A stretch of DNA of 64,000 bases from Streptomyces rimosus (GCF_008704655.1 NZ_CP023688.1:2666001-2730000); one strand, 5' to 3'. Counted from the first letter of the stretch, positions 33,582-43,603 are shown. Translations and numbers: made by a program. Notes: generated by a model not told the origin, from the sequence alone.

Positions 33582-34574
33582 GTGCTCATCGGTCTTCTGA
33601 CGGCGGTAGCGGCCTCGGCCTGCTACGGCACGGGGTCGGTCCTGCAAGCGGTGGGATCGCGCAAGTCCGCGCGTCGGGAAGCGGCCGCCGCGTCCACGAC
33701 CGGCCTCACCCAGCACGGCGGCCCCAGCCTCTCGTCCACCGCCAAAGCCGCCGTGACGTGGGAGTTCTTGGTCGGCACGGTGCTGGACTTCATAGGGTTC
33801 GGGCTCGGCGCGCTGGCCGCCCGACTGCTGCCGCTGTTCCTCTCGCAGACCGTCATCAGCGCCAACCTCGTGATCACCGCCGTGCTCAGCATCAAACTGC
33901 TCGGCATCCGGCTGAACGCGCGCGAGTGGGTCTCCATCGGCGTGGTCTGCACGGCGCTGGTCCTCCTGGCCACCGCCGCGGGCCCGGAGGGCGGCGGTGA
34001 CGCCTCGACCGCCACCCACTGGTGGCTCCTGGTCGCCTCGGTCCTGGTGATCGGCGGCGGCACGCTGATCGTCCGGCTGCTCGGCAGCCGCGCCGCGATC
34101 CTCGCCGGCCTGCTGTCCGGCCTGGGCTTCGGCGCGCTCGGCGTCGGCGTACGCGTACTGAACGGCATCGACCCGTTCCACCTGCCCACGCTCCTGGCCG
34201 ACCCGGCGCTCTACGCCATCCTCGTCGCCGGCGTCGGCGGCATGTACCTGCACACGGTGGCCCTCCAGATCGGTTCGGTCAACGGCGCCACGGCGGCGCT
34301 GGTGGTGGGCGAGACGGTGGTCCCCGGCATCCTCGGGGTGCTGTGGCTCGGCGACTCCTCCCGTCCGGGCTTCGCCTGGATGGCCATACTCGGGTTCGTC
34401 GTCGCGGTGGCCGGTGCCGTCGCGGTCGCCTGGTTCGGCGAGCCGGAGGGCGGCGCCGAAGGTACGGGTACGGCGCCCGACGACGGCTCGTCGGCCCCCG
34501 TGCACGCGGCCGGGGCCGCGAAAGCCACCGAGGACGACACGCGGGCACCGGACAGGGCCGCCGCTGGAAGCTGA
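33582..34574 (+). CDS. DMT-superfamily-like integral membrane protein
   Basis: 330 aa from GTG 33582, chosen for GGAG 6 nt upstream. About nine to ten transmembrane segments, starting with LIGLLTAVAASACYGTGSVL and ending with ILGFVVAVAGAVAVAWFG. The C-terminus is a soluble Gly/Ala/Asp-rich tail of about 50 residues. The paired-helix pattern resembles EamA/DMT exporters. Substrate unknown. The gene ends just before a perfect hairpin terminator shared with the convergent transporter operon. Confidence 0.78.
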   Translation: MLIGLLTAVAASACYGTGSVLQAVGSRKSARREAAAASTTGLTQHGGPSLSSTAKAAVTWEFLVGTVLDFIGFGLGALAARLLPLFLSQTVISANLVITAVLSIKLLGIRLNAREWVSIGVVCTALVLLATAAGPEGGGDASTATHWWLLVASVLVIGGGTLIVRLLGSRAAILAGLLSGLGFGALGVGVRVLNGIDPFHLPTLLADPALYAILVAGVGGMYLHTVALQIGSVNGATAALVVGETVVPGILGVLWLGDSSRPGFAWMAILGFVVAVAGAVAVAWFGEPEGGAEGTGTAPDDGSSAPVHAAGAAKATEDDTRAPDRAAAGS

Positions 34575-34578
34575 CGCC

Positions 34579-34621
34579 GGGGCGCTCGCCATGGGGCGGG
34601 GCGCCCCATGGCGAGCGCCCC
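34579..34621. terminator. bidirectional terminator hairpin, 19-bp perfect stem
   Basis: The arm GGGGCGCTCGCCATGGGGC pairs perfectly with its complement across a GGGGC loop. It sits 5 nt after the stop at 34574 and 33 nt from the end of the ABC ATPase gene at 34654, so it can stop transcripts from both sides. No long U-run follows, as is usual in streptomycetes. Confidence 0.85.
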
Positions 34622-34653
34622 GCGCCAGTTCCTCTTCCTCATAGGGACGCCCC

Positions 34654-35715
34654 TCAGCGCTCCAGAACCACAACCTCCTCGGCAAGGAATGCGACGCCCA
34701 CCCTCGCCCCGTCCTCCGGGGCGTCGCGCAGCGCGCATGCCGCCTCCAGTTGTGGGCCGTCTTCGGGCTGGAGAAGGAGTGTGACGTGGGTGCCGCGGAA
34801 GGTGCGGGCCGTGACGGTGCAGGGCAGGCCCTGCGTGGCGCTCGTGAGCCGTACGCCGGCCGGACGTACGAGCAGGCGGCACGCCCCGTCCGGCGTCCCC
34901 TCCGGGACGGGGAGCTTGCCCCATGGGGTGTCGGCCGATTCGCCCCGTACGGTCGCCGTCACCACGTTGTCGAAGCCGAGGAAGCGGGCGACGAACTCGG
35001 TGGCGGGGCGCTGCCAGACCTCCAGCGGTGTGCCGCTCTGCGCGATGCGGCCCTCCTGCATGATCACCACCCGGTCGGCCAGCGCGAACGCCTCGCCCTG
35101 GTCGTGCGTCACGGCCAGCACGGTCGTACCCAACTCGCCGAAGACCCGCCGTAGCTCCACCACCAGGCGCTCGCGCAGGCCGCGGTCGAGCTGGCCGAGA
35201 GGCTCGTCCAGCATCAGCAGCCGGGGCCGGGGCGCGAGGGCGCGGGCCAGCGCCACGCGCTGCTGTTCGCCGCCTGAGAGGGCCGCCACGGCGCGCCGCT
35301 GGGCGCCAGGCAGGCCGACGAGGTCCAGGAGTTCGGTCACCGTACGGTCCTGCACGGCGCGGGGCGCCCCGTGCATGCGCAGGCCGAAGGCCACATTGCC
35401 GCCGACGTCTCGCTGCGGGAAGAGCTGGTGGTCCTGGAACATCAGCCCGACGCCACGTCGGTGCGTGGGGACGCCCGACTGGTCGCGGCCTTCCAGGAAC
35501 ACCCGTCCCGCGTCGGCGGCCTGCAGTCCCGCCACGACCCGCAGCAGAGTGGACTTGCCGCTGCCGCTGGGCCCCAGCACACAGACGATCTCCTGCGCGG
35601 CGACGCTCAGGTCCACCGCGTCCAGGGCCGGCGGCTGCCCGTCCCGGAAGCGGACGGTGACGTCCTCCAGGCGCAGCAGTGCCTTGTCCGCCACCGTGTC
35701 AGCGTGTTCCGCCAT
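34654..35715 (-). CDS. ABC transporter ATP-binding protein, thiamine/iron type (ThiQ/FbpC-like)
   Basis: 353 aa. Walker A GPSGSGKST near residue 50, signature LSGGEQQR, Walker B LMLDEPLGQLD and switch His (LAVTHDQGEAF) are intact. The C-terminal 110 residues form a TOBE-like domain (LLVRPAGVRLT). ATG 35715 directly abuts the permease stop at 35716. Third gene of the importer downstream of the TPP riboswitch, so thiamine or a thiamine phosphate is the likely cargo. Confidence 0.9.
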   Translation of the reverse strand: MAEHADTVADKALLRLEDVTVRFRDGQPPALDAVDLSVAAQEIVCVLGPSGSGKSTLLRVVAGLQAADAGRVFLEGRDQSGVPTHRRGVGLMFQDHQLFPQRDVGGNVAFGLRMHGAPRAVQDRTVTELLDLVGLPGAQRRAVAALSGGEQQRVALARALAPRPRLLMLDEPLGQLDRGLRERLVVELRRVFGELGTTVLAVTHDQGEAFALADRVVIMQEGRIAQSGTPLEVWQRPATEFVARFLGFDNVVTATVRGESADTPWGKLPVPEGTPDGACRLLVRPAGVRLTSATQGLPCTVTARTFRGTHVTLLLQPEDGPQLEAACALRDAPEDGARVGVAFLAEEVVVLER

Positions 35716-37389
35716 CTAAAACTCTCCGGCCTGATCGGTGCGGACGCGCTCCAGCGTCAGCAGAGCGCCCGCGCACACCACCATCAAGATCGTCGACAGG
35801 GCCATCGCCTGCCCGTAGTTGAGTTCCCCGGCGCGCCCCAGCAGCCGCGCCACGGCGACCGGGAGGGTCGGGTTGTCCGGCCGGGCGATGAAGACCGTCG
35901 CGCCGAACTCTCCCAGCGACACGGCGAAGGCGAAGCCCGCGGCGATCAGCAGCGCCCGCCGTACCAGTGGCAGGTCGACCTCGCGCCACACCCGCCACGG
36001 CGAGGCCCCGAGCACCGCCGCGGCCTCCCGCAGCCGCTCGTCCACCGCGCGCAGCACGGGCAGCATGGTGCGTACGACGAAGGGCACCCCGACCAGCGCC
36101 TGTGCCAGCGGTACCAGCCACCAGGACGACCGCAGATCGAGCGGCGGCTTGTCGAGAGTGATCAGAAAGCCGAAGCCCACGGTCACGGCGGAAACTCCGA
36201 GCGGCAGCATCAAGAGCGCGTCGAACCCCCGCACCAGCCTGCCGCCCCGCCTCGTCAGCGCGGCCGCCGCCAGGCCGCCCACCACCAGGGCGATCAGCGT
36301 GGCGGCAGCCCCGTAGGCGAGCGAGTTCCACAGGGCGTTCAGCGGGGCGACGGCGAAGGTGCTGTCCGTGGAGGCGGCGGACTGCAGCGCCCGGTAGAAC
36401 GTGAGCCCGTAGCCATCCGGCCCGGCGAAGGACCGTTCGATCAGTACGGCCAGCGGCACCACCAACAGCAGCGTGATCACGACGAGCGTGCCCCACAGCA
36501 GCGCCCACTGCCCCATGCCCCGGGGGCGCCGTGCCGTCTGCGTGGGGTCGACCAGTGTGAGGGTGGCCTCCCGCCGCCGTACGGTCCAGGCGTGCAGGGC
36601 CAGCAGGGCCAGTACGGCGGCGAACTGCAGCAGCGTGAGGACGGCGGCCGTGGGGAGGTCCAGGAAGTCGGCGGTCTGCCGGTAGATCTCCACTTCGAGC
36701 GTGGAGAACGTCGGCCCGCCCAGGATCTGCACCACCCCGAAGGAGGTGAAGGTGAAGAGGAAGACCATCAGCGCGGCGGCCGCGACGGCCGGTGCGAGGG
36801 CGGGCAGCGTCACCCGGCGCCATGCCTGCCAGCGGGAGGCCCCCAGCACCCGGGCGGCTTCCTCCTGCCGCGGGTCGAGCTGGCTCCAGAGACCGGCGAC
36901 GGTCCGTACGACCACGGCGTAGTTGAAGAACACGTGCGCCAGCAGGATCGCCCATACGGATGTGTCCAGCCGTACGCCCCACAGGTCGTCCAGCACTCCG
37001 CCACGCCCGACCAGCGCCAGGAATGCCGAACCGACGACCACTGTCGGCAGGACGAACGGCACCGCGACGACGGACCGCAGCAGCTTCTTTCCGGGGAATT
37101 CGAAGCGTGCGAAGACATACGCGCCGGGGAGCGCAATCAGGAGCGTGAGCCCGGTCGAGGCCGCCGCCTGCCAGACGGTGAACCACAGGACGTGCAGCAC
37201 GTCCGGGTCAGAGAGCACCTCCCCGGCCCGGGCCAGCTGCCACTGTCCGCCGTCCTTCAGCCCCCGTCCGACGATCGCGACGACGGGATAGGCGAAGAAG
37301 AGTGCGAAGAAGGCGAGCGGCAGTACCATCAGCGCCAGCCGCGAGGCCGTACGCCGCGACGTGCGCGCCCGCCCCGCGCGGCCGGTCAC
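35716..37389 (-). CDS. ABC transporter permease, fused ThiP-type (thiamine)
   Basis: 557 aa with about 12 transmembrane segments, a tandem fusion of two permease halves, as in ThiP and FbpB. Each half has an EAA loop: EEAARVLGASRWQAWRRVTLP near residue 190 and REAAAVLGASPWRVWREVDLP near residue 460. The GTG at 37389 overlaps the TGA of the substrate-binding protein gene (GTGA), preferred over a GTG 33 nt further upstream inside that gene. Confidence 0.9.
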   Translation of the reverse strand: MTGRAGRARTSRRTASRLALMVLPLAFFALFFAYPVVAIVGRGLKDGGQWQLARAGEVLSDPDVLHVLWFTVWQAAASTGLTLLIALPGAYVFARFEFPGKKLLRSVVAVPFVLPTVVVGSAFLALVGRGGVLDDLWGVRLDTSVWAILLAHVFFNYAVVVRTVAGLWSQLDPRQEEAARVLGASRWQAWRRVTLPALAPAVAAAALMVFLFTFTSFGVVQILGGPTFSTLEVEIYRQTADFLDLPTAAVLTLLQFAAVLALLALHAWTVRRREATLTLVDPTQTARRPRGMGQWALLWGTLVVITLLLVVPLAVLIERSFAGPDGYGLTFYRALQSAASTDSTFAVAPLNALWNSLAYGAAATLIALVVGGLAAAALTRRGGRLVRGFDALLMLPLGVSAVTVGFGFLITLDKPPLDLRSSWWLVPLAQALVGVPFVVRTMLPVLRAVDERLREAAAVLGASPWRVWREVDLPLVRRALLIAAGFAFAVSLGEFGATVFIARPDNPTLPVAVARLLGRAGELNYGQAMALSTILMVVCAGALLTLERVRTDQAGEF

Positions 37390-38465
37390 TTCAGGACGAG
37401 CGAGGACCACTGCTTGATCCACTTTTCGCGGTTCTCAGTGATCGCCTCCGGGGCCACCGTCCCCGGCTTGTCGATCTTCTCGCCGTACTTGGTGAACAGC
37501 TCCGGCACCTTGGCGTCCGTACGCGCCGGGTTGACGAACATCTGGAGCGGCACGTCCTCCTGGAACTTCTTGCTCAGCAGGAAGTCCAGCAGCGCCTTGC
37601 CGCCCTTCTCGTTCCCGGCGCCCTTCAGCAGACCCGCGAACTCGGTCTGCCGGAAGCAGGTGCCGGTCGCGACGCCGGTCGGCGCCTCCTTGGGCTCGGG
37701 CTTCTTGCCGAGCACCTCGACGGGCGGGCTGGAGGCGTACGAGACCACCAGGGGCTTGTCACCCTTGCCCTTGCCGGCTGCCGAACCCGAGAAGCGCTCG
37801 TTGTACGCCTGCTCCCAGCCGTCCACGACCTCCACGCCGTTGGCCTTGAGCTTCTTCCAGTAGTCCTGCCAGCCGGACTCGCCGTACTTGGCGATGGTGC
37901 CGAGCTGGAAGGCCAGCCCGGGCGACGACGTGGCGGAGTTCTCGGTGACCAGCAGCCCCTTGTACTCAGGCTTGAGCAGGTCGTCGAAGGTCCGGGGCGG
38001 CGCGATCTTGTGCTCGGCGAAGTAGGCGCGGTCGTAGTTGACGCAGGTGTCGCCGTAGTCCACCGGTGTCACCCGGTGCTCCGCCTTGTCGAGCTGAAGC
38101 TCCTCGGGGACCCTCTCCAGCCCCTTGGCCTGGTACGGGCTGAAGATCCCCGCCTTCAGCCCCCGCGACAACAGCGTGTTGTCGATGCCGAAGAAGACGT
38201 CGCCCTGGGGGTTGTCCTTCGACAGGATCGCCTGGTTGACGGCCTTGCCCGCGTCCCCGCCCTTGAGCACGTTGACCTTGTAGCCGGTCTGCTTCGTGAA
38301 CTCCTCCAGCACGGACTTGGAGGCATTGAAGGAGTCGTGGCTGACGAGCGTGACCGTCTTGGGATCTGTGCTCTTCCCGCCGCCGCCCGAGCCGCAGGCG
38401 ACGAGCGCCGTCAGGCCGGCCGCGACGGCCAGCGCGACGACGGTGGTCCTTCTGGTGGTGCTCAC
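37386..38465 (-). CDS. thiamine ABC transporter substrate-binding lipoprotein (ThiB/TbpA-like)
   Basis: 359 aa. A Sec lipoprotein signal (TTVVALAVAAGLTALVACGS, Cys of lipobox) is followed by a periplasmic-binding-protein type fold: VTLVSHDSF, GDVFFGIDNTLLSRGL, TPVDYGDTCVNYD, then KLPLVVSYASSPPVEV-like text near the middle. TbpA/ThiB homologues share the GID(N/T)T and SYxxSPxxE blocks. GTG 38465 was chosen because AGGAGG stands 8 nt before it. It is the first gene behind a TPP riboswitch, which supports thiamine as ligand. Confidence 0.92.
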   Translation of the reverse strand: MSTTRRTTVVALAVAAGLTALVACGSGGGGKSTDPKTVTLVSHDSFNASKSVLEEFTKQTGYKVNVLKGGDAGKAVNQAILSKDNPQGDVFFGIDNTLLSRGLKAGIFSPYQAKGLERVPEELQLDKAEHRVTPVDYGDTCVNYDRAYFAEHKIAPPRTFDDLLKPEYKGLLVTENSATSSPGLAFQLGTIAKYGESGWQDYWKKLKANGVEVVDGWEQAYNERFSGSAAGKGKGDKPLVVSYASSPPVEVLGKKPEPKEAPTGVATGTCFRQTEFAGLLKGAGNEKGGKALLDFLLSKKFQEDVPLQMFVNPARTDAKVPELFTKYGEKIDKPGTVAPEAITENREKWIKQWSSLVLK

Positions 38466-38499
38466 TGGTTTTCCTCCTGGCTGGCCAGGAAGAGACGCG

Positions 38500-38539
38500 G
38501 CCCCACCCGCCGCTTCGTCGGACGAAGGCCGGGTGGGGC
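38500..38539 (-). terminator. attenuator-type hairpin between TPP aptamer and thiamine importer genes
   Basis: Outer arms GCCCCACCCG and CGGGTGGGGC (10 bp) enclose inner arms CTTCGTC and GACGAAG (7 bp) on a one-base apex, with a small internal loop. It lies 24 nt downstream of the aptamer and 35 nt before the start codon. Either a Rho-independent-like stop or a partner in the ligand-controlled fold; no U-run follows. Confidence 0.7.
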
Positions 38540-38562
38540 GCAACAGCATGAGTGACGACCGA

Positions 38563-38680
38563 ACTTCCTACCCGGAATGACCCGGGCGAGGTTCAAGGGT
38601 CTGCGGCACCCGGTGTCCGTGACGCTCGGTCCGTGACACTGCCGCACTCTCAGCGCTGTGGCGCTCCCCTGTCGGAATGT
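38563..38680 (-). promoter_or_regulatory. TPP (THI-box) riboswitch
   Basis: In the minus-strand transcript the thi-box elements occur in order: GGGGAGCGCC, then GCTGAGAG, a long P3 stem closed by TGCGGCA with TGCCGCA (and GTGTC with GACAC), then ACCCTTGAACCT, CCGGGTCAT and CCGGGTAGGAAG. TTCC at the 5' end pairs with GGAA at the 3' end as P1. This is the standard TPP aptamer, and it lies upstream of the thiamine-type ABC operon as expected. Confidence 0.95.
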
Positions 38681-38713
38681 GCATTTGTTCGATCACACAG
38701 TACCAGCGGGCGC

Positions 38714-39820
38714 TCAGCGCTCCGCGGCGGCGAGCTGCCCGCAGGCGCCGTCGATCTCCTGCCCGCGCGTGTCACGGACGGTCACCGGCACGCCGTGCGC
38801 GGCGATGGCCTCGACGAACGCCTTCTCGTCCTCGGGGCGCGAGGCGGTCCACTTCGAGCCGGGGGTCGGGTTCAGCGGGATCAGGTTCACGTGGACGCGC
38901 TTGCCCTTGAGCAGGCGGCCCAGCAGGTCGCCGCGCCACGCCTGGTCGTTGATGTCCCGGATCAGGGCGTACTCGATCGAGATCCGGCGGCCGGACTTCT
39001 CGGCGTACTCCCAGGCCGCGTCCAGCACCTCACGCACCTTCCAGCGCGTGTTGACCGGCACGAGCGTGTCGCGCAGCTCGTCGTCGGGGGCGTGCAGCGA
39101 CACCGCGAGCCGGCACTTGAAACCTTCGTCCGCGAACCGCAGCATCGCCGGGACGAGGCCGACCGTAGAGACCGTGATGCCCCGCTGGGACAGCCCCACG
39201 CCGTCGGGCTCGGGGTCGGTCAGCCGGCGGATCGCCCCCACGACCCGCTTGTAGTTCGCCAGCGGCTCGCCCATGCCCATGAAGACGATGTTGGACAGCC
39301 GGGCCGGACCACCCGGAACCTCGCCGTCACGCAGCGCACGCATGCCGTCGACGATCTGGTGAACAATCTCGGCGGTGGACAGGTTCCGGTCCAGCCCCGC
39401 CTGCCCCGTCGCGCAGAACGGGCAGTTCATGCCGCATCCGGCCTGCGACGAGATGCACATCGTGACCCGGTCCGGGTAGCGCATCAGCACGGACTCCACG
39501 AGGGTGCCGTCGTGCAGCTTCCACAGCGTCTTGCGCGTGGTGTCGTCGTCACAGGAGATGTGGCGCACCACACTCATCAGCTCGGGCAGCAGCTCCGCCG
39601 CCAGCTTCTCGCGCGCCGCGGCCGGGATGTCGGTCCACTCCGCCGGGTCGTGCGCGTACCGCGCGAAGTAGTGCTGCGACAGCTGCTTGGCGCGGAACGG
39701 CTTCTCACCGGCCGCGGCCACGGCTTCGCGCCGTTCGGCGGGGGTGAGATCAGCAAGGTGCCGCGGGGGCTTCTTGGCCCCGCGCGGCGCGACGAAAGTG
39801 AGTTCTCCGGGCTTAGGCAT
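38714..39820 (-). CDS. rlmN: 23S rRNA (adenine2503-C2)-methyltransferase
   Basis: 368 aa radical SAM enzyme. The CxxxCxxC cluster motif is in [14 protein letters not shown], and the second part includes [10 protein letters not shown] and the cysteine near the C-terminus ([13 protein letters not shown], IDGACGQLA) used in the methyl-transfer mechanism. It methylates A2503 of 23S rRNA and A37 of some tRNAs. Start ATG 39820. It precedes the TPP riboswitch operon and lies 125 nt downstream of cdsA. Confidence 0.95.
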   Translation of the reverse strand: MPKPGELTFVAPRGAKKPPRHLADLTPAERREAVAAAGEKPFRAKQLSQHYFARYAHDPAEWTDIPAAAREKLAAELLPELMSVVRHISCDDDTTRKTLWKLHDGTLVESVLMRYPDRVTMCISSQAGCGMNCPFCATGQAGLDRNLSTAEIVHQIVDGMRALRDGEVPGGPARLSNIVFMGMGEPLANYKRVVGAIRRLTDPEPDGVGLSQRGITVSTVGLVPAMLRFADEGFKCRLAVSLHAPDDELRDTLVPVNTRWKVREVLDAAWEYAEKSGRRISIEYALIRDINDQAWRGDLLGRLLKGKRVHVNLIPLNPTPGSKWTASRPEDEKAFVEAIAAHGVPVTVRDTRGQEIDGACGQLAAAER

Positions 39821-39894
39821 GGTTCTTCCAGTGTCGCAGACGTACGAAGTGACGATCGCCGACGCGGATCGGGGCCGGTCCAGGCGTACGAAAA

Positions 39895-39919
39895 GGCCCG
39901 CCACTCGGTGTGGCGGGCC
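39895..39919 (-). terminator. intrinsic terminator of the cdsA transcript
   Basis: GGCCCGCCAC pairs perfectly with GTGGCGGGCC across five bases (10-bp stem). On the minus strand it is followed by TTTT, and it starts 26 nt after the cdsA stop. Confidence 0.9.
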
Positions 39920-39944
39920 CCTCGTACGTACGGGAAACCGCTGG

Positions 39945-41084
39945 TCAGCCGGAGCCGACGAAGATGACGTACAGCAGCCAGACGATCGGGGCGGTCGGCA
40001 GGAGGGAGTCCAGGCGGTCCATGATGCCGCCATGGCCGGGCAGCAGCGTGCCCATGTCCTTGATGCCGAGGTCCCGCTTGATCATGGACTCGCCGAGGTC
40101 GCCGAGCGTCGCGCTGGCGGCGACCGCGATGCCCAGCAGCAGGCCCTGCCACCAGGCCCCGTTGTCGATGATCAGCTCCATGCTCAGCGCGCCCGCGACC
40201 ATGGCGAACAGCACCGCGCCGAACAGGCCCTCGCGGGTCTTGCCGGGGCTGATGCGCGGCGCGAGCTTGTGCTTGCCGAAGCGCCAGCCGACCGCGTACG
40301 CGCCCGTGTCGCTGACAACGGTCAGCAGCAGGAACGTCAGGACGCGCTGCGGTCCGTCGTCGGCGGCGAGCATCATCGCCACGAACGTCGCCAAGAAGGG
40401 CACGTAGAACGTCGCGAAGACGCCCGCCGTGACGTCCCGCAGATAGTTCTCGGGAGCCTCGGTCATGCGCCACACCAGGACGGCGAGCGCGGTGAGCGCC
40501 ATCGCCACCCAGGCGCCTTCCGCGCCGCGCACGTAGCCGGCGACCACCATCGCCGTACCGCCGAGCGCGAGCGGCACCAGCGGCACCTTGATGTCCTTGC
40601 GTTCCGACAGCCGCGAGGTCAGCTCCCACAGGCCCACGACCACCGCGATGACTATCACGCCCACGAACAGCGGCTTGTAGACGAAGAGCGAGAACAGGAT
40701 GACGGCGCCGAGGCCGAGGCCGACGCCTATGGCGGCCCGGAGATTGCGTCCCGCGCTCTTCTTCTGCGGTTTGTGGGGCTGCTCCGAGCTGTCGGACCCC
40801 GGCAAAGAGGTGGGCATGGGCTCCTGCGGCTGTTCATCGCGGAACAGGGGGCCGCTCAGCCGAGCGGCCCCCGGGTCGTCCCGGTGGTCCCGGTCGTCGT
40901 CCAGAGGATTCCGGTCGTCGTCCTGGTGTCCGCCTGCGTCGGGCACGATGGGCATGGGGCGAGTCTGCGCCGCCGCGCCCCAGTCATGCGCGGGACCCGC
41001 CGAACCGACGGGTCCCTGGTCGGGTGGTCCCCATTGACCGGCTCGGCCGACGCCAGGCGGGGCCCCCCAGGATGACTCGTTCAT
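39945..41084 (-). CDS. cdsA: phosphatidate cytidylyltransferase (CDP-diglyceride synthase)
   Basis: 379 aa. A 110-residue hydrophilic N-terminal extension precedes about eight transmembrane segments. The C-terminal signature reads [19 protein letters not shown] followed by [10 protein letters not shown], the CdsA consensus (S..R.. and KD-type). It makes CDP-diacylglycerol, the branch point of phospholipid synthesis. ATGA overlap with frr, the usual actinobacterial arrangement. Confidence 0.94.
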   Translation of the reverse strand: MNESSWGAPPGVGRAGQWGPPDQGPVGSAGPAHDWGAAAQTRPMPIVPDAGGHQDDDRNPLDDDRDHRDDPGAARLSGPLFRDEQPQEPMPTSLPGSDSSEQPHKPQKKSAGRNLRAAIGVGLGLGAVILFSLFVYKPLFVGVIVIAVVVGLWELTSRLSERKDIKVPLVPLALGGTAMVVAGYVRGAEGAWVAMALTALAVLVWRMTEAPENYLRDVTAGVFATFYVPFLATFVAMMLAADDGPQRVLTFLLLTVVSDTGAYAVGWRFGKHKLAPRISPGKTREGLFGAVLFAMVAGALSMELIIDNGAWWQGLLLGIAVAASATLGDLGESMIKRDLGIKDMGTLLPGHGGIMDRLDSLLPTAPIVWLLYVIFVGSG

Positions 41085-41641
41085 CAGACCTCGAGGAGCT
41101 CGGATTCCTTGTGCTTGAGGAGCTCGTCCACCTGCGCGACGTACTTCGCGGTGGTGTCGTCGAGCTCCTTCTCCGCCCGGCGCACCTCGTCCTCGCCGGA
41201 CTCCTTGTCCTTGACGAGCTTGTCGAGGGCTTCCTTGGCCTTGCGCCGGATGCTGCGGATCGAGATCTTCGAGTCCTCGGCCTTGTTCTTGGCGACCTTG
41301 ATGAACTCCCGGCGGCGCTCCTCGGTGAGCTCCGGGAAGTTCACACGGATGATGTGGCCGTCGTTGCTCGGGTTGACGCCCAGGTCGGAGTCCCGGATCG
41401 CCTGCTCGATGTTGCGCAGGGCGCTCTTGTCGAACGGGGTCACCACGGCCATCCGCGGTTCGGGCACCGAGAACGACGCCAGCTGGTTGATCGGCGTCAT
41501 GGCACCGTAGTAGTCCGCCACGATCTTGTTGAACATCGCCGGGTGCGCACGCCCGGTGCGAATCGCGGCGAAGTCCTCCTTGGCGACCACGACGGCCTTC
41601 TCCATCTTCTCCTCGGCCTCGAGGAGGATCTCTTCGATCAC
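41084..41641 (-). CDS. frr: ribosome recycling factor
   Basis: 185 aa, exact family length. GTG start at 41641 with AGGAG 6-7 nt upstream. Hallmarks [43 protein letters not shown] and [11 protein letters not shown] are present. With EF-G it splits post-termination ribosomes. It is coupled to cdsA by the ATGA overlap. Confidence 0.97.
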   Translation of the reverse strand: MIEEILLEAEEKMEKAVVVAKEDFAAIRTGRAHPAMFNKIVADYYGAMTPINQLASFSVPEPRMAVVTPFDKSALRNIEQAIRDSDLGVNPSNDGHIIRVNFPELTEERRREFIKVAKNKAEDSKISIRSIRRKAKEALDKLVKDKESGEDEVRRAEKELDDTTAKYVAQVDELLKHKESELLEV

Positions 41642-41816
41642 CACTTGCTCCTGGTCTTTTCGGTAAGAAGCAGAGCCTCGCCCCTGCCGCGCGTCTTCTC
41701 CTGCACGGTGTCCGACCGGCAGGCAGTTGTCCATCCCCGTGCCGGGGTCTTCCCCCGACCCGGGGTTGCCGCCCGTACGGCGCGCTGCCCGTACGGCAAT
41801 ACGGCAGTTGGGGCCG

Positions 41817-42590
41817 TCAGGCCCGGGTGCCCTGATCGCTGACGAGCGTGCCGATCTTCTCACCCTTCACCGCGCGCGCGATGTTGCCCTCGGCGAGCAG
41901 CTCGAAGACGAGGATCGGAAGCTTGTTGTCACGGCAGAGCGTGATGGCGGTGGCGTCGGCGACCTTGAGGTCGCGGGTGATGACCTCGCCGTATTCGAGA
42001 GCGTCGAACTTCACCGCGTCCGGGAACTTCTTGGGGTCGGCGTCGTAGACCCCGTCCACCCCGTTCTTGCCCATCAGCATGGCCTCGGCACCGACCTCCA
42101 GGGCGCGCTGGGCGGCGGTGGTGTCGGTGGAGAAGTACGGCATACCCATGCCGGCCCCGAAGATGACCACGCGGCCCTTTTCCATGTGCCGCACGGCGCG
42201 CAGCGGAATGTAGGGCTCCGCGACCTGCCCCATGGTGATGGCGGTCTGGACGCGGCAGTCGATGCCCTCCTTCTCCAGGAAGTCCTGGAGGGCCAGGCAG
42301 TTCATGACCGTGCCGAGCATGCCCATATAGTCGGAGCGGGCCCGGTCCATGCCGCGCTGCTGGAGCTCGGCGCCGCGGAAGAAATTGCCGCCGCCGATCA
42401 CGATGGCGATCTCGTAGCCGTCCCGGACCACGGCCGCGATCTCGCGAGCGATGGCGTGCACGACATCGGGGTCGACACCCAGTCCGCCGCCGCCGGCGAA
42501 CGCTTCGCCCGACAGCTTCAGCAGGAAGCGTCCCTTCCCTTCGCTGTCGGCTTTGTGGGCTGTGTCCGCGCCGTCGGCACCCTGATTCAT
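41817..42590 (-). CDS. pyrH: UMP kinase
   Basis: 257 aa. [17 protein letters not shown] near the start, [12 protein letters not shown], the [11 protein letters not shown] segment and [12 protein letters not shown] identify bacterial UMP kinase of the amino acid kinase fold. It phosphorylates UMP to UDP as a hexamer regulated by GTP and UTP. ATG 42590 has GGAGAGCG 6 nt upstream; an earlier in-frame ATG at 42608 is less well placed. There is a 175-nt gap to frr. Confidence 0.97.
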   Translation of the reverse strand: MNQGADGADTAHKADSEGKGRFLLKLSGEAFAGGGGLGVDPDVVHAIAREIAAVVRDGYEIAIVIGGGNFFRGAELQQRGMDRARSDYMGMLGTVMNCLALQDFLEKEGIDCRVQTAITMGQVAEPYIPLRAVRHMEKGRVVIFGAGMGMPYFSTDTTAAQRALEVGAEAMLMGKNGVDGVYDADPKKFPDAVKFDALEYGEVITRDLKVADATAITLCRDNKLPILVFELLAEGNIARAVKGEKIGTLVSDQGTRA

Positions 42591-42618
42591 CACGCTCTCC
42601 TCGTGCACATACGAAGAA

Positions 42619-42663
42619 GGCCATTGCCGGGGGTCTGGTTCAGATCCCTGTACGGCAATGGCC
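42619..42663 (-). terminator. hairpin between tsf and pyrH
   Basis: GGCCATTGCCG (42619..42629) and CGGCAATGGCC (42653..42663) are perfect 11-bp arms with a 23-nt loop. On the minus strand a pyrimidine-rich TTCTTCG follows. It can end or attenuate the rpsB-tsf transcript before pyrH, the usual place for such a site. Confidence 0.8.
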
Positions 42664-42766
42664 TCCTCGTCACATCTGCGGCCGGCCGGTACGCGGCCGA
42701 CTGCGTACGACCCTAGCGGGGCCGTAGGTCATTCGCTGGCCTTGGCGACAAGGCCCACGGCTGGGC

Positions 42767-43603
42767 TCAGGCGCCGACGCGGATGCGCGCGAAGCGCTTC
42801 AGCGAGACACCGGCCTCGTTCAGGACCTTCTCGACGGACTTCTTGTTGTCCTTCGCGAAGGGCTGCGCCAGCAGCGTGTTCTCCTTGAAGAAGCCGTTGA
42901 CGCGACCCTCGACGATCTTCGGGAGGGCGGCCTCGGGCTTGCCCTCCTCGCGCGAGGTGGCCTCGGCGACGCGGCGCTCGTTCTCGACGATGTCGGCCGG
43001 GACGTCCTCACGGGTGAGGTACTTCGGCGCGAACGCGGCGATGTGCTGCGCGACGTCCTTGGCGACCTCGGCGTTCTCCTTGTCCAGCTCGACCAGGACG
43101 CCGACCTGCGGCGGGAGGTCGGGCATGGTGCGGTGCATGTAGGCGGCCACGTAGCCACCGGAGAACTGCGCGAAGCGGTCCAGGACGATCTTCTCGCCGA
43201 GGGTGGCGTTGGCCTCGTCGACGTACGCCTGGACGGTCTTGCCGGCCTCGATCTCGGAGGCGAGCAGCGCCTCGATGTCGGCCGGGGAAGTCTTGGCGAC
43301 GTGCGCGGCCAGCGCATTGGCGACGGTCAGGAACTTGTCACCCTTGGCGACGAAGTCCGTCTCGCACTTCAGCTCCAGCAGGACGCCGGAGGTCTTGTCC
43401 TCGGAGATGAGGGAGACGACGGCGCCGTTCTCGGCCGAACGGCCCTCGCGCTTGGCGACGCCCTTCTGGCCCTTGACGCGGAGGATCTCCACGGCCTTGT
43501 CGACGCTGCCCTCGGCCTCGTCCAGGGCCTTCTTGCAGTCCATCATGCCGGCGCCGGTCAGCTCACGGAGCTTCTTGACGTCCGCGGCGGTGTAGTTCGC
43601 CAT
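42767..43603 (-). CDS. tsf: translation elongation factor Ts
   Basis: 278 aa. N-terminal UBA-like domain with [21 protein letters not shown], the characteristic EF-Ts [12 protein letters not shown] motif, and [14 protein letters not shown] near the C-terminus. It is the guanine nucleotide exchange factor of EF-Tu. ATG 43603. Located downstream of rpsB, as in nearly all bacteria. Confidence 0.97.
   Translation of the reverse strand: MANYTAADVKKLRELTGAGMMDCKKALDEAEGSVDKAVEILRVKGQKGVAKREGRSAENGAVVSLISEDKTSGVLLELKCETDFVAKGDKFLTVANALAAHVAKTSPADIEALLASEIEAGKTVQAYVDEANATLGEKIVLDRFAQFSGGYVAAYMHRTMPDLPPQVGVLVELDKENAEVAKDVAQHIAAFAPKYLTREDVPADIVENERRVAEATSREEGKPEAALPKIVEGRVNGFFKENTLLAQPFAKDNKKSVEKVLNEAGVSLKRFARIRVGA

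Noticed and set aside
37390..37422. A GTG at 37422 as start of the ThiP-type permease
   Set aside because: The GTG at 37389 overlaps the stop of the binding protein gene in the usual GTGA manner and gives the family length.
35371..37863. An 830-codon plus-strand frame opposite the thiamine transporter genes
   Set aside because: It lies opposite intact ThiQ, ThiP and ThiB-type genes and encodes Gln/Arg/Gly-rich sequence without any motif.
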